From Metopolophium dirhodum (taxonomy: Eukaryota > Arthropoda > Insecta > Hemiptera > Aphididae): a stretch of 64,000 nt of DNA. The notes beneath the pieces are model-generated. The model made no database searches and was not told the DNA's origin. It was given only the letters and a program-made list of their open reading frames with translations. The stretch is taken from positions 24,385,145-24,449,144 of the forward strand of contig NC_083560.1 in NCBI RefSeq assembly GCF_019925205.1, given 5' to 3'. A program made the position numbers and the translations under genes. Positions 33,327 through 46,450 of the stretch are shown piece after piece. How positions within the stretch are numbered: position 1 is the first letter of the stretch; every line of letters begins with the position of its first letter.

Positions 33327-33932
33327 TGTAACGTCTCCTCTTCACCTGGGCTCTTCCCCGTTCCGGTGTCGTTCTGTTTATATTAACGAGGTCTCGGAGA
33401 CTCGACCTCGGTGTGTGATATTATTACTAGGGATCAGGGTTACCTTATGTGAAGCAAGTACTCAACGTAATGTATATATATATATATCTGTTATTGATGT
33501 ATTATTATTATTTACTACAAGTTACAATATTGAAATATACTTATAAATTATACTCCGGGCTACCGATCGGGCCATGGTGTGTCGTGGGTGCCGATGTCCA
33601 AATGTGGGTTGAGCTGGTCATCCGCAGGTCCTCTTCAGGTCGTTGTCAGCCCTCGAGTTCCACTATCGACCACCTCACTGTCGACTCTTCATTCTTGACA
33701 ATCCAACTATCAACCGCCGACTCTATTCTATCGACTACCTCACTGTCGACTCTATCATAACTGACTCCCGCCAGGCGTCCAGGTCGGTTATTTACACGAT
33801 GTGAGCTAAACATCGCGTCAGCATAATATATATTTCATATATATATACACATTTGTCATTACTAACACTCAGCATATTAGCCGTGCTCAACGTAGGGAGT
33901 AATGTACGATGTCGATGACGAATATCGTTACA
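33327..33932 (-). repeat. 5' LTR of the Ty3/gypsy element
   Basis: 606 bp, TGTAACG...CGTTACA, followed by the GACG duplication (33933-33936). It differs from the 3' LTR by a 1-bp deletion in the cacctgg(t)gctctt region. Confidence 0.95.
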
Positions 33933-34003
33933 GACGAAATACTATACCTAATTTATAATATACGAGTATTAAACCGTTATTTTAGTCAAAACATCCAGTT
34001 TTT

Positions 34004-34325
34004 ATTCCATCATACCTACTGATCGATCTAGTAATGCGATAATACTTTTTAAAAACAGTTTTGAATTCGCTATTATGTCTACTTGAGATAGGTCAGTTTA
34101 CTTTTCCCAATTTTACTCCCCCCCCCCCCCCCCGAACCGCTAAAAATGTAGCTTGAATATTTTGAAATTTCGAAATTTTCAAACGATGATTATTCGTGAT
34201 TTATTCGAAATTTAAATCAGAAATCTTAAAATGTGGACTAACCGATCTGAAATAGATATTCTGACGAATTCAGATCAGTTTTCTGAAATATTATCGCATT
34301 ATTGGATCGATCGGTATGATGGAAC
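34004..34325. mobile_element. Small MITE-like inverted repeat, ~320 bp
   Basis: ttccatcatacc ... gatcgatc ... taatgcgataata at 34005-34060 is repeated inverted at about 34265-34324. The core holds a run of 16 C (34118-34133). No TSD is clear. The class is unknown. Confidence 0.6.
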
Positions 34326-34413
34326 AAAAAAAAAAAAGCGGGAGCGGTAGGTTGATTATAAATATCTTGCGTATATTGATAATATAATTATTGATAAGAC
34401 ATCGCTACATTAC

Positions 34414-36744
34414 ACGTACATTTCACCAGCCCCCCCAAATATAATTTTTGACATTTTTTTTTTGCGAAACATTAGTGTGCCATTAGTGTGAATTTGTGTG
34501 ACTATTTTCAGAATTTGTGCGATACTGGTTTAACCGTAAATTCAAAAATATATATGGGGGGCTGTAGAAATGTTCCCCAGCCCCCCCTCATAGAAAAAAT
34601 TACAATTTTCAAAATTTTCTTTTGCCAAACATTACTGCGTCATTAGTGTGAATTTGTGCGACAACAACCAGAATTCGTGCGACACCCGTTATACACGGAA
34701 AAAATTGTTTTTCCATTTTGAGCATTTCCCCAGCCCCCCCTCATAGAAAAAATTACAATTTTCAAAATTTTCTTTTGCCAAACATTAGTGCGTCATTAGT
34801 GTGAATTTGTGCGACAACAACCAGAATTCATGCGACACCCGTTATACTCGGAAAAATCGTTTTTCCATTTTGAGCATTTCCCCAGCCCCCCCTCATGGAA
34901 AAAATTACAATTTTCTTTTGCCAAACATTAGTGCGTCATTAGTGTGAATTTGTGCGACAACAACCAGAATTCGTGCGACACCTGTTGTACTCGGAAAAAT
35001 CGTTTTTCCATTTTGAGCATTTCCCCAGCCCCCCCCCCCTCATGGAAAAAATTACAATTTTCAAAATTTTCTTTTGCCAAACATTAGTGCGTCATTAGTG
35101 TGAATTTGTGCGACAACAACCAGAATTCGTGCGACACCTGTTGTACTCGGAACATTTTGAGCATTTCCCCAGCCCCCCCCCCCCATTATGGAAAAAATTA
35201 TAATTTGCAAATTTTTCTTTTGCCACCATAAATTTTTGCGCTGTCTTCCAGGTAAGTCGAAAAGACACATAGGTAATTATAGTGTTATATTAAAGCTGTA
35301 AAGATTGGTTTTGTGTAGGTATTTGAATTTATTAAACATAATATTAGCGTAATATTTGTATTCTCTATATTTTTCTTTTTAATATGATAACAAATTTTTA
35401 TTATTGATAATATTTGACACAACTTTAATTTAAATGTGTCTTGCGAAAATATTAGACGAATCCAGGTTGAATAAACCTACAAACAAAATAATGCATACCA
35501 GGCCAAGCATTGATGTTCTTAGATTTATATCGGAAAAAACAATGTTGAGAGCAAGGCGCGCATAGCCGATATAAGAGGTCGCAGTGGATCGGGCACACAT
35601 TACCTTACTCTGGCACAGGCCCATATAATTATTTTTACTAAGTATCAAGAAAGTATTTATGAATTCATTATTTTAATTGTAAATAACAAAATTAATTTAG
35701 CTTAAATTAAAAAGATTAATTACATAGGTACATAATTTTAGAAACCTTATTTTGATTCATTGATATAATATTGTGTTGTCTATAGTTTGTACATTTACAT
35801 ATTTAAATTTAATAAGACTTACCACAACGATTTGTTAAAAAAAAATTTAAAAAAATCGTATTTAAAATTATACTGAAAGTACAATAATGTGATATTGTTT
35901 TCTAAACAAGCATGCAATATATAAAAGGTCTTATTTTATATCTGAATACATTAAGTAATATTGGTGATGACTGAATATGAAAATTTTTGATTTAGATCCA
36001 ATGTTAAAATTTAATATTTCGACTTACCTGGAAGACAGCGCAAAAATTTATGGTGGCAAAAGAAAAATTTGCAAATTGTAATTTTTTCCATAATGGGGGG
36101 GGGGGGGGGGGCTGGGGAAATGCTCAAAATGGAAAAACGATTTTTCCGAGTATAACGGGTGTCGCACGAATTCTGGTTGTTGTCGCACAAATTCACACTA
36201 ATGACGCACTAATGTTTGGCAAAAGAAAATTTTGAAAATTGTAATTTTTTCTATGAGGGGGGGGCTGGGGAAATGCTCAAAATGGAAAAACGATTTTTCC
36301 GAGTATAACGGGTGTCGCACGAATTCTGGTTGTTGTCGCACAAATTCACACTAATGGCGCACTAATGTTTGGCAAAAGAAAATTTTGAAAATTGTAATTT
36401 TTTCTATGATGGGGGGCTGGGGAAATGCTCAAAATGGAAAAACGATTTTTCCGAGTATAACGGGTGTCGCACGAATTCTGGTTGTTGTCGCATAAATTCA
36501 CACTAATGACGCACTAATGTTTGGCAAAAGAAAATTTTGAAAATTGTAATTTTTTCTATGAGGGGGGGGGGGGGGGGGCTGGGGAACAATTCTACAGCCC
36601 CCCATATATATTTTTGAATTTACGGTTAAACCAGTATCGCACAAATTCTGAAAATAGTTCACAAATTCACACTAATTGCACACTAATGTTTAGCAAAAAA
36701 AAAATGTCAACAATTATATTTGGGGGGGCTGGTGAAATGTACGT
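34414..36744. mobile_element. Foldback element 2 (FB/MULE-like), 2331 bp, 9-bp TSD
   Basis: The ends ACGTACATTTCACCAGCC (34414) and its inverse GGCTGGTGAAATGTACGT (36744) are flanked by the 9-bp direct repeat CTACATTAC (34405-34413 and 36745-36753). The left arm has about five and the right arm about four copies of a ~150-bp unit, each with a C- or G-run (ccccagcccccc) plus cattagtgcgtcattagtgt and tgtgcgacaacaaccagaat. A unique ~770-bp core (35260-36025) separates the arms and has no convincing gene. The architecture is the same as foldback 1, but with a different TIR and repeat, so it is a separate family of the same type. Confidence 0.9.
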
Positions 36745-36753
36745 CTACATTAC

Positions 36754-37844
36754 GTATATTATGCATTTATAATTATTATAATTAATACAATATATTATAA
36801 TATGTAATAAGTATATTGTATATAAGTTGTATAATATATATAAGTATTGAATTGTACGTAGGTAATATATTTTTTGTCACGCCCTGCGCCGAATGTTTGG
36901 CTTTCGAGTTTTCGACCGCGGTTAAAGCGTGGGAAAGCGACCTTTTTCTGTCCGCTGGCCGTAAAGTGGAAATCCTCAAAAGTGATGGACGCATCACGCA
37001 TTCACGCGTATTCCGCATGCACAACCAGACACTGAAATCTATACCATAGTCTTTACAAAACATAAACTTTTGGTTACATCTTATATACATATTATAATCT
37101 CCTTGCATGACGTATAAACATTTTTATTTCATGAAATTGTTTTCGTAGAATAATCTGACTGTTGCATATATCTCTATATAGTGCTTTACCTTAGCCGTGA
37201 ATCGTGATTACATATTTTTTTTTGTGCGTCGCGTTTGTTATAGACTAGGTAATAGAAAACGGGTATAACGCGAGGATTTGAAACAGCATAATAAGATCTA
37301 CATATTATGCATTTATAATTATTATGATTCATAAATTATAACAATTTGGTGACTTTAACATCAATTTTAATGATAAGAAATCGGAAACTTTTAAGACTTC
37401 CTTTATGGATACATTCAATTTACATATGATAAACAATCCAGCAGAATCTATACAACGATTGAGAGATGACACCACCTATCGATGCAGTGTTTTCAAGATA
37501 TTTGGAAAAAATTACATCACAAACATACGTATCATATTTCAGTTATCACAGGCCTGTAATATCGATTATTGAATATAATTAATATAATAGTAATTAAATA
37601 GTAATAATAATCATTTTCATTTTCATTTATTTTTCACATTTACTTATTGATATTTACTTTTATTTTGAATGGTTCCACTAAAATGTATTTGTAATCTATA
37701 ATATTTGATGGAAAATTCGTCCCATGACAGCACTCACTTTTTAAAATATTTTATGGAGGCGAATTTGGATGATTGTTGATAATTATCTTATGGCTAACTG
37801 ATTGATAATGTGCCATAATATCAGTATTTTCGTTTCAAAATTAA
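36754..37844. other. Intergenic, no feature recognised
   Basis: A GC-richer patch at 36880-37045 (cgccctgcgccgaatgtttg, gaccgcggttaaagcgtgg) stands out from AT-rich surroundings and could be a fragment of an unlisted repeat or old gene. Frames across it have no recognisable motif. Nothing else is seen. Confidence 0.5.
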
Positions 37845-38110
37845 CTATTTTGTTAATAGTTCTATGCTATTTTTAAGTCATGAATAATTTTTTAATTCTT
37901 AACGAGTACCTAATGTTCTAATATATTAATATACTTCTGTAGCTTAGTATTATGTATTATTATTTAATAGGTTCAATTGAACATAATTAGTCTATCAGGG
38001 ACATAATAATTAGATAAGTCCGAACATCTCTGTTAAAGTATTACCAAAGTCTGAAGATAAATTAATTTAATATGATTTTTATGTGTTTTTTTTGTTGTTT
38101 GTGTTACTTT
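37845..38110. repeat. Second copy of the dispersed repeat at 20985-21265
   Basis: It shares aggttcaattgaacata, the following agtc-rich stretch and ctgttaaagt(a/t)ttaccaa(a/t)gtct with the copy at 21120-21210, in the same orientation. Confidence 0.6.
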
Positions 38111-38249
38111 ATCGTGGCCGTCTCTTGTTAGACGACAAATGTAGAGTTTAATACCTATAGTTATAATGTGTTTATACGGGGTTCTCCGGTCGGTAGTCCT
38201 TGGCCGACAGTTACCCTTTGGCAACGCAAATTATTTATATCGTATTCAT

Positions 38250-38330
38250 TAATTCAGCGTTTCTCAACCTGTGGTACGCGGAAAGCTCGTAGGTGTTACG
38301 CTAAGAAAATCTCCCTTTATAAAAAAAAAT
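38250..38330. repeat. hAT-type terminal sequence relic
   Basis: CAGCGTTTCTCAACCTGTGG followed by tacgcgg resembles the widespread hAT terminus consensus CAGxGxTTCTCAAxCTGTGG. No matching right end was found nearby, so it is a relic of one end only. Confidence 0.45.
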
Positions 38331-38593
38331 AGAATGGATCATTATCACAATAAATATTATATTGTTTATTTGATATTAATAATAATATAATAACAATATT
38401 TTCAATATTGTACATATTTAATTTTCTTGTTATGCATTAAATGCTTATATTATCATAATTTTGCAGTTCCTAATAAAATTTATTTCCATTCATGTAAAAT
38501 AACATATTCACTTTCGTTAAGCAAAAAAAAAAAACTTTATTTGGACAAGTTTTAACGTTATAGTTACTGACGCCCAGTGTTGAGACTTAAGGT

Positions 38594-38860
38594 GGTTTCA
38601 CACGAAGCGAATGTTCGCGCGGCGAATGCGATTTTAAATCGCCGCGAACATTCGCTCAAAATTAAACAGCTACATTTAAGTCAAAGTATTCACACATAAA
38701 TAATCGCTTGGGTACGAATGGCGAACAATCGTAAGAAATCAGTCTAGTTTAATTTTAGGCGAACATTCGCTGCGGGCGGCTAAAATTAAACAGATTGTTT
38801 TGACTGGATTGATACACACCGCGTGATTTCCACCGCGAATGTTCGCCGTTCGATACTTCG
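38594..38860. repeat. Cluster of GCGAATGTTCGC near-palindromes
   Basis: The 12-mer GCGAATGTTCGC or its reverse complement occurs exactly at 38608, 38645, 38759 and 38835, with further degenerate copies, in a GC-rich island beginning ggtggtttcacacgaagcga. The cluster resembles the terminal and subterminal region of a DNA transposon (a Harbinger-like or similar element), but no transposase or opposite end was found. It could instead be a promoter-proximal binding-site array for the small exon that follows at 39037. Confidence 0.5.
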
Positions 38861-39036
38861 ATCATTCAAATATCGACCACCAAAGTATCAATATTGTTGA
38901 TATTATTTATTAATTTATATTAATTTAGTATACCCAGTTGTAAAAAAGTGAATTTTCATCAGTGAGTTAATCAAGTTAATATTTTCATATTTATTATCTT
39001 AAATTTAACATTCATATTTATTCATTTATTATTAAT

Positions 39037-39100
39037 ATGAGTTACGACGTAGAAGAACTTATTATGGAAGAATCTGTGGAAGATTCTATATGGAATATTA
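39037..39100 (+). CDS. Possible short first exon (21 codons)
   Basis: An ATG opens MSYDVEELIMEESVEDSIWN and ends at a consensus splice donor (GTAAGT at 39101). It follows the GC-rich 12-mer cluster by ~180 bp, as a first exon would follow a promoter. No second exon can be identified before the next repeat, so this is tentative. Confidence 0.25.
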
Positions 39101-39149
39101 GTAAGTTATAAATATTATTTACAATTTCTGATAGAAAATTGAATATAGT

Positions 39150-41035
39150 TGATACCTTTGAGGGGTCAAAATTGAAAATTCGCAGTAGTTTTTGAAAGTG
39201 TCTTTAAAAACAAAAAAAGTGAAAAAAATGCTTTTTTTTACACGAAACCAATTTTTGAAAAAAATCAATTTTATTATGAAACTCAAAAACAAATACCGTA
39301 GACACTTTTTACTATTTTCACCAAAAATTTATATTTGCGTTTTCCATATAATATGGTGACGTTTTCGATATTTTTTAACTTTTTTTAAGCTATTTATAAG
39401 CTTGAGGAATTTTTCAAATTTTGTAAATTTTTTTTGATAAAAACTTCCACTTGGTAACAAAGCTTGAAAATTTAACACAAGAGTCCTCATAAGATGCTTT
39501 AATAACCGATCAAAAATATTAAAAATATATTATGTTATTATAAAATACAATTACTTTTTATATGGATTTAAAGTTCAAATGTTGACAAAATTCATCAAAA
39601 TTTCAAATTGTAAATTATTTTTAACTTCGGATTAAAATTTTAATTTGACATTCCCGTGGACATTTTTAATTAAAGATAGACAGACTTATAAGTAGGTAAT
39701 CTAGTAGGAATCTTGTATTACATTTTCAAATCTTAGATTTAAAAAAAACAAATTTTATGAATTTCAAAACCCAAAATAATTTGCACATTTTCGTAATTTG
39801 TACGTATTTTGTCAAAAGCCAAACTTTAAATGCTTGTAAAATTGTGACTATGTTTTAGTATTTTTAAAATTTTGTTTGTAGAGTAAAAAACCGTGAAAAT
39901 GTAATCCAAGGCGCCTGGTATATTGTTAATATAGTGGTTGAAAAATATTGAAAATACATAGGAACAATTTTTTTTATAAGAATTTAAAGTTTAAATTAAG
40001 CAAAATTTAAAATTATTTTGTAGTTAAAAATTTATAAAATTTAAAAATTTTATAGGTAAGGATTGAAAATTTAAAACAAGGTTAAACGTAAATAGGTTAT
40101 AATATAATAATAACTTCTTTTACAATAATATCATCAAATATACTAAGTAATATCATAGGTAGGCTAACTGGGTAAACAGAAAAAAAGTACCCGGTAAAAA
40201 AGTCCCACGGGAAAAAATTCCCGGGAAAAAAGTCTTCCGTTGTAGTATCTAGATAATATCTAGATAGAAGAGCTCTTATTATTTTAATTATATATTTTCT
40301 AATGTTATATGTTAATTTAATTTTTTTAAATTTTGTATTTGTCGTTATATATTTGCTGTATATTTATTTGTTTATTTATTTATTGAGTAAACGCCCGAAT
40401 TCTCAAGTACAGTATAATATATATATATATATATATATAATGACAGAATGAAACAACGATATACAGAAATATCAAAATTACAAATAGGCCGAAAAAACAA
40501 AACAAAAACAATTATTAAGGTACAATATAAAATACTAAATATACTATAGTACTTATAGGTAATTAAAGAATATTTTTTTTTGTTTGTGCAAAATGCCAAA
40601 ATAACTATGTATACAATGATAATTTTTTTTATGTTCTTTCGTCTAGGTACAATGCACATAATATATTAATAAGTGAGAATAATTTTTAATCCTAGAAAGG
40701 TACCTATTTAATTTAGTTGTTGTTAATTATTTTCAATAAATATAACATGTATTACCTATGGGCTATGCACCTATATGGCTATATAAATACCTATATGATA
40801 AAAGACTGAATTTAATTCAAAATTAATTTGAAGACCTTTTTTCCGTAAAACTCTCCAACCGTGGACTTTTTTTCCAGGGACTTTTTTTCCTAATATCAGC
40901 TGACTAATGTCTTCGCTCATAATCGTTATCCTTATACAATGATATTATATCATTGGATTCAAATTTAACACAATCCATAACAGTGACTCACTTGTAACCT
41001 ACTGTACAACAGAGCGACACCCACTTGCCCACCTT
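39150..41035. repeat. Interspersed AT-rich repeat, long copy with nested insertion
   Basis: Same family as 1-480, 57625-57865 and 59985-60925. It starts with gaggggtcaaaattgaaaat and ends with a conserved tail (tatacaatgatattatatca ... gtaacctactgtacaacaga ... ccaccttttt). Several family words occur in both orientations, for example taaagttcaaatgttgacaa and ttgtcaaaagccaaacttta, so the copy is internally inverted. It is interrupted by the element at 40163-40900. Confidence 0.65.
40163..40900. mobile_element. Nested inverted-repeat element with GGAAAAAAAGTCC-type ends
   Basis: The left end (gggtaaacagaaaaaaagta ... gtcccacgggaaaaaa) is the inverse of the right end (ccgtggactttttttccagg ... 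gactttttttcctaa). Comparison with the uninterrupted repeat copy at 60660-60720 places the insertion between ggctaact and ctgactaatg, with an imperfect 7-bp duplication (gctaact/gctgact). It is non-coding, with a (TA)n run at 40418-40440. Confidence 0.55.
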
Positions 41036-41321
41036 TTTTGTCTTGTTTTTTCTGGCGCTTTTAAATTTTGAATTTCCGAATGCACCAACAAGATTCACTT
41101 ACACACCGAGAAAAAAGGACATCATTATAAAATCAATATCAGTAGTATAAATATGTATGTTCAACAGCTCCTCCCCCTTAAATTTTACATGTTAAAGGAT
41201 AGGCCTCACAGTATAGGCAATTCGTAGTACAGGCTCCTCCGAAACTTGTATTAATTACTCGATATAGGCAACCCGCAACACACATACCCTCATCACATAC
41301 CACCCGATCCGACACGTGACC

Positions 41322-41805
41322 GACATATATTTTACCCCTTCCCCTTCAAATACATTACCTCCCCTTAAAAAAAAAATGTATAATATTCAGATGTACATTT
41401 GTATCGACTATATCGAACACTTATCCGACATATATTTTACCCCTTCCCCATCAAATACATTACCCCCCCTAAAAAAAAAATATGTATAATATTCAGATGT
41501 ACATTTGTATTGACTATATCGAACACTTGTCTAACATATATTTTACCCCTTCCCCTTCAAATACATTACCTCCCCTTAAAAAAAAAATGTATAATATTCA
41601 GATGTACATTTGTATTGACTATATCGAACACTTGTCTAACATATATTTTACCCCTTCCCCTTCAAATACAACACCTCCCCTTAAAAAAAAATATGTATAA
41701 TATCCAGATGTACATTTGTATCGACTATATCGAACACTTATCCGACATATATTTTACCCCTTCCCCTTCAAATACATTACCTCCCCTTAAAAAAAATATG
41801 TATAA
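41322..41805. repeat. Subterminal ~105-bp tandem repeat, five units, left arm of macro-element 2
   Basis: Each unit contains gtacatttgtatcgactata, then cgaacact and tattttaccccttcccc, ending cccttaaaaaaa. The mirrored array is at 51050-51525. Confidence 0.85.
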
Positions 41806-42295
41806 AATATTCTGATGTACCTACATTTGTATCATACATACACATACATACACACAACACACATACATACACACACACACACATATATTCATTTACATAC
41901 GTACATACATACATATTTAAAAATATTATACAATTTTCAGATTATAATCCCATTCGAATAAACACCCCGCTAAAGCACACGTTATACATCGGAATGTATC
42001 ACACACACATTCAAATATATTATAATATAGTTTACATATATACATATACTTACATATTATATCCAAACAATTATACACACATCATTATCACAAACCCCTG
42101 AACACATTATACAATTTACATAACATAAACTTACATATCAATAAAACACATCATTAGCATACGATACATAGGTATATTAATACATATAAATATGATATAA
42201 CCATACACATACAAACTATAATATACTATTAAACACCATACAGTACTCATCAGTTTTCATTCTGAACTTATATAATAATATACACAAACACACAT

Positions 42296-42393
42296 ACACA
42301 TACATACATACATACATACATACATACATACATACATACATACATACATACATACATACATACATACATACATACATACATACATACATACGA
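42296..42393. repeat. (ACAT)n microsatellite, left arm of macro-element 2
   Basis: Tetranucleotide array mirrored at 50440-50549. Confidence 0.95.
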
Positions 42394-42701
42394 ACATACA
42401 TTATGCTCATAATATAATATAAGGTACCTACAACATCACACATACCTATATACAAATATTAACCATAATATTATATACTTATTACTTATACATATCAATA
42501 AAACGCATAGGTATATTTATACATATAAATATGATATAACCATACACATACAGTAATACATAAACACCATACAGTACTTATCAGTTTTCATTCTGAACTT
42601 ATATAATAATATTTACAACACACACACAAGCTCAACATATATATTATATACCTTATCATACATACACGCATGCATGCATAGATACATACTTTCATATCAC
42701 A

Positions 42702-42735
<34 letters not shown>

Positions 42736-44496
42736 TCCCAGTATACCATATAGTATACAAACAAGCCGCCCAGTCCCTCGTTATACATGGGAATAAATCT
42801 CAAACACACACACACACACAGACATAAACTTGTAAAAATATTTATTTTCAAAATATACACGTCGGAATATAGGTACATTCGCTTGCATTCACACATTCCT
42901 CTCCCCGACAACATACAGAAATATTAATTATAATATATATATATGTCAATCGTTTAATCGTTTACAGATTATGATGAGTTTCATTCACACATTTCTCTAG
43001 CACAACACACATACACTATTATACCCATAGGATAGTTCATACATATTTAGATACTTACATAGTCACTTATTATATACATACATACACACATTCATCAGGT
43101 ATCACAAACACCCAAACATATTATAAAATTAAAGTATATGCAGTATTCATATATATTTAGTTTATGTACATATATTCACACATACAACATCACAAACACA
43201 CACACAACCAAACATATTATACAGCTTAGGTACATATCAATATATTAAGACACAAAAGTCATACTTACAAAAAACATAGTCGCAATTACGTAGATGCATT
43301 TAAACATTCCAATCCATCCACCCTAGAAAGTATTTTCACCCCCGCCATCCCTCGTCAATTACTGCTACAAAATTGTAATTCCTATTAAAATACATAGATC
43401 CAACTATTTTATACAGCTCAAAGGATTACTCGACAACATACACAAAATTATATATTTTTGACACACAATATTATTATTATGAATTTGTGTAACTAGTAGG
43501 TATACTGACTAAGGAGAATAGAGGATATCGACTCTGAGGGTCTTAGACGTCGTCTTTGAGTATGTAGTTTGGTCAATAAATGCAAAAATTATACTATCCT
43601 ATTTCGACTTCAACCGTTTATATACCTACTAACATTTATTTTAATGTTTGAAATAATACAACATTTAATCTAATATATGTATTTGAATTAAACACAAATA
43701 TGCTTATACTTACTTTTCATTTTAATATTTTAATTTTTGTGTAAAATAAAAACAACCGTGATATTTAAAAACAAGTTGTAACAATTATAAATATAATAAT
43801 ATAACATAATTATATGTTTCATAACACTTATGTATATAATACGAACTCTACCTTATGTACGATTAACTGCTGATCGATACATTAATATTAAAACACACAC
43901 ACATAATTGCAAGGGCTATGACCAACACACACCATGGATTAGTAAAGCAGTTCACTATACACCTCATATCTCAATACACACTACGACTATGTATGACTAC
44001 GATACAGTCACATATTATAATAGAACATAGCTTAGGTATATTATATTTGCGAGTATTATTATTATTTGTCAGTGCTTAGTAGACAATAAACCATAATTAT
44101 AACTGAAATGGAATCCTAGTAATTTAAATATATTATTTAAGATTCTGATATCTACATATCTGCCCCTAACCTATGGTATTTATATCTATTGGTTCCTACG
44201 ATTCTCCCTGAATATTATATTATATTTAACTGCTCGTCCCCCCCCCCGATCATGATACAAAGTTTTTTTATTTATTGGTAATAATGCTACATAAGGTTAC
44301 ACCACAGCCATCTCAATCAACATTCGCCAAACACCCCGCACCAGCACCTACGCAATGTGAGACGTAGATTATTCTAATATTTATAGGAAATTAAATAATT
44401 TATATGAAACAAAAAGACACGATACATAAAAAGTATTTTCAATTATTAAAATAATATTAAGGTTTAAAATAAATATTTACAAGGTTCTTACTTATC

Positions 44497-46450
44497 CATT
44501 AAATGGATTATAAAATTGTATCATTATATGAGTAACATATATTTCTCGGTATTTCAACATCTTCTAGGTAATAATATATAAAAACTTATATGATGCCTCA
44601 TCCATATTATATATCCAACGGTATATTAATTTTCATATCTCCTTTATACTTTCGAACCAACGGATACATTATGTATCAAACAACGTCTTGATCAATTGTT
44701 ATGTAATACATCTGAGAAAAACAACATTCATCAAGACTAGTCATGCATCTACATGTTTGTATGCTAATAAAACCTTAACTATTGTTAATCAACAATTGAT
44801 ATATTTTAAGAACGCATGAGAGAAACATACATGTAAAAGCCGTATCACTTGTGTAATATTTATTTTTTACATTATGTATCACACCTACCATATTATTATT
44901 ACACATATACCCCTCTTGATCACTAATCCTTAATCATTACCTATCACTTATTCTTGATCCCTTGATCCTCTGATCTCGTGTTCTATATTTTTCATACCTG
45001 TGCATAAGAAAACACATACACGAACGCGCATACAACAACTTACATATTATCAATAACCTGACTGACATATATATATATATTAATTCATGCATGTACACGG
45101 GAAAAACACACACCATTACCAGTTACAGTCACCACCAACGAAACCCTCCCGACTCGAGCAAAACATATTTTTTCACGCTTACTTATGAGAAAACGCATGT
45201 GTGCTTGCACATCAACAACTTACATATCACTCAAGTGACCGATGCGTATATTTTATCAGCACATACGTACAACAGTCATATCACTTGTATAATATTTTTA
45301 TTTTACCGTGTGCATACACACAGGCATATAACACCACCGCCATATATTATTGTATAAGTTATAATATCGGAAAATTAAGAACTATTAACAATATCTCTCA
45401 TTTCAGCAGATACTTTATGCGGTTTATGACCTAAATTTAGAAATATACAATAATTAACGTCACATCTGTAGTACCTATCATACCAACATCTTTATCAATT
45501 TAACAATTAAAAATTTTCATATTATTAGTCATTTTCCATACAGGCTCATGCTACAATGTGCATACAAGTGGGAACATACATACATTCTTGTTATTGTATG
45601 TTTATATACACAATACTATCAGGCTAACCTATCCTGAATAATATTACAGATACTTATATTTTTAATCAATCATACATACATTGAAATATTGTATGAGATT
45701 ACATTAGACTAAAATCATAGCTTTTATATACATACATGGATTATAGGTATATACGAGAAAAAATAAATCTCTTTAACTGTTATTATTGTTATTATTATTC
45801 GTCAAGTGTAGTGAGAATTATAATATATATATATATTAATAAGTAAAAAAAAAATAATACTAAAAACTATTATCGACCCATCACTTAGTTCTATAGTTAC
45901 CTACATGAATACGCGATACCTAGTATGATATTATGAAAACCCACATTAAATCATATATACATATTCGATATTACAAACGCCTAAACATATTTTATAGTTA
46001 ACATAACTATATATACATATAAACATTCATATATATATAGGTACACATCAATAAGTCATCTACATATAGGCATACACATATATTACTCACATAGTAAGCA
46101 CACACTTGTATACCTATATCCTTACATATTTGATATTCTTATATATTTAAACAGTATTCATGCACGCATACATATATACATACAGATATATATATAGACT
46201 CGATTATTTCAAATAATTATTCACATAAAATATTTTCGGTATATAATTTATTCAATACCTGGATTCTTTAACATATATTAATTATTATATATTTACATTA
46301 GATAAGTACATGAGATATATCACAACGTCGCCGTGCACACTGATACAACGATATCCAATATACAACAATTAAATGCAATATAGTACCTCATCATATATTA
46401 TAATTTACTCATTTTTTCGTTAAATACGTAGGTAGAATTTATGCAGGAAC
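44497..46450. other. Extra segment in the left arm of macro-element 2
   Basis: In both right arms, acttatcaatatactcaaca (in reverse complement) is continuous; in this left arm the two halves are separated by ~1.95 kb. The distal part of the segment (about 46150-46400: gactcgattatttcaaataa, then catgagatatatcacaacgt) is a diverged direct copy of 46905-47060. The segment is therefore at least partly an old duplication of arm sequence rather than a foreign insertion. No gene was found. Confidence 0.55.

Larger units (their letters stand above)
21681..33932 (-). mobile_element. Complete Ty3/gypsy-type LTR retrotransposon with an OTU-like domain, interrupted by a foldback element
   Basis: Two LTRs of about 606 bp in direct orientation bound the element, each TGTAACG...CGTTACA, and the 4-bp TSD GACG flanks it (21677-21680 and 33933-33936). 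Coding is on the minus strand, so the 5' LTR is 33327-33932 and the 3' LTR is 21681-22287. The order from 5' is primer-binding-site candidate, gag, -1 frameshift signal, protease plus OTU-like domain, reverse transcriptase, RNase H, integrase with GPY/F-like tail, and a short envelope-like remnant. Without the 2.7 kb foldback insertion it is about 9.5 kb. The LTRs are nearly identical (a 1-bp deletion near 33348 is the only difference I found by eye), so insertion was recent. A solo LTR (3741-4345) and an LTR fragment (49867-50024) show that the family is active or multicopy locally. The integrase-downstream envelope remnant suggests an errantivirus-like ancestry (inference). Confidence 0.92.

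Noticed and set aside
36816..37049. Frames on both strands across a GC-richer patch
   Set aside because: GC-rich stretch gives open frames on both strands; no motif or splice context supports a gene.
38250..38590. Complete hAT element from the CAGCGTTTCTCAACC end
   Set aside because: No inverted right end or 8-bp duplication could be found downstream, so only a terminal relic is reported.
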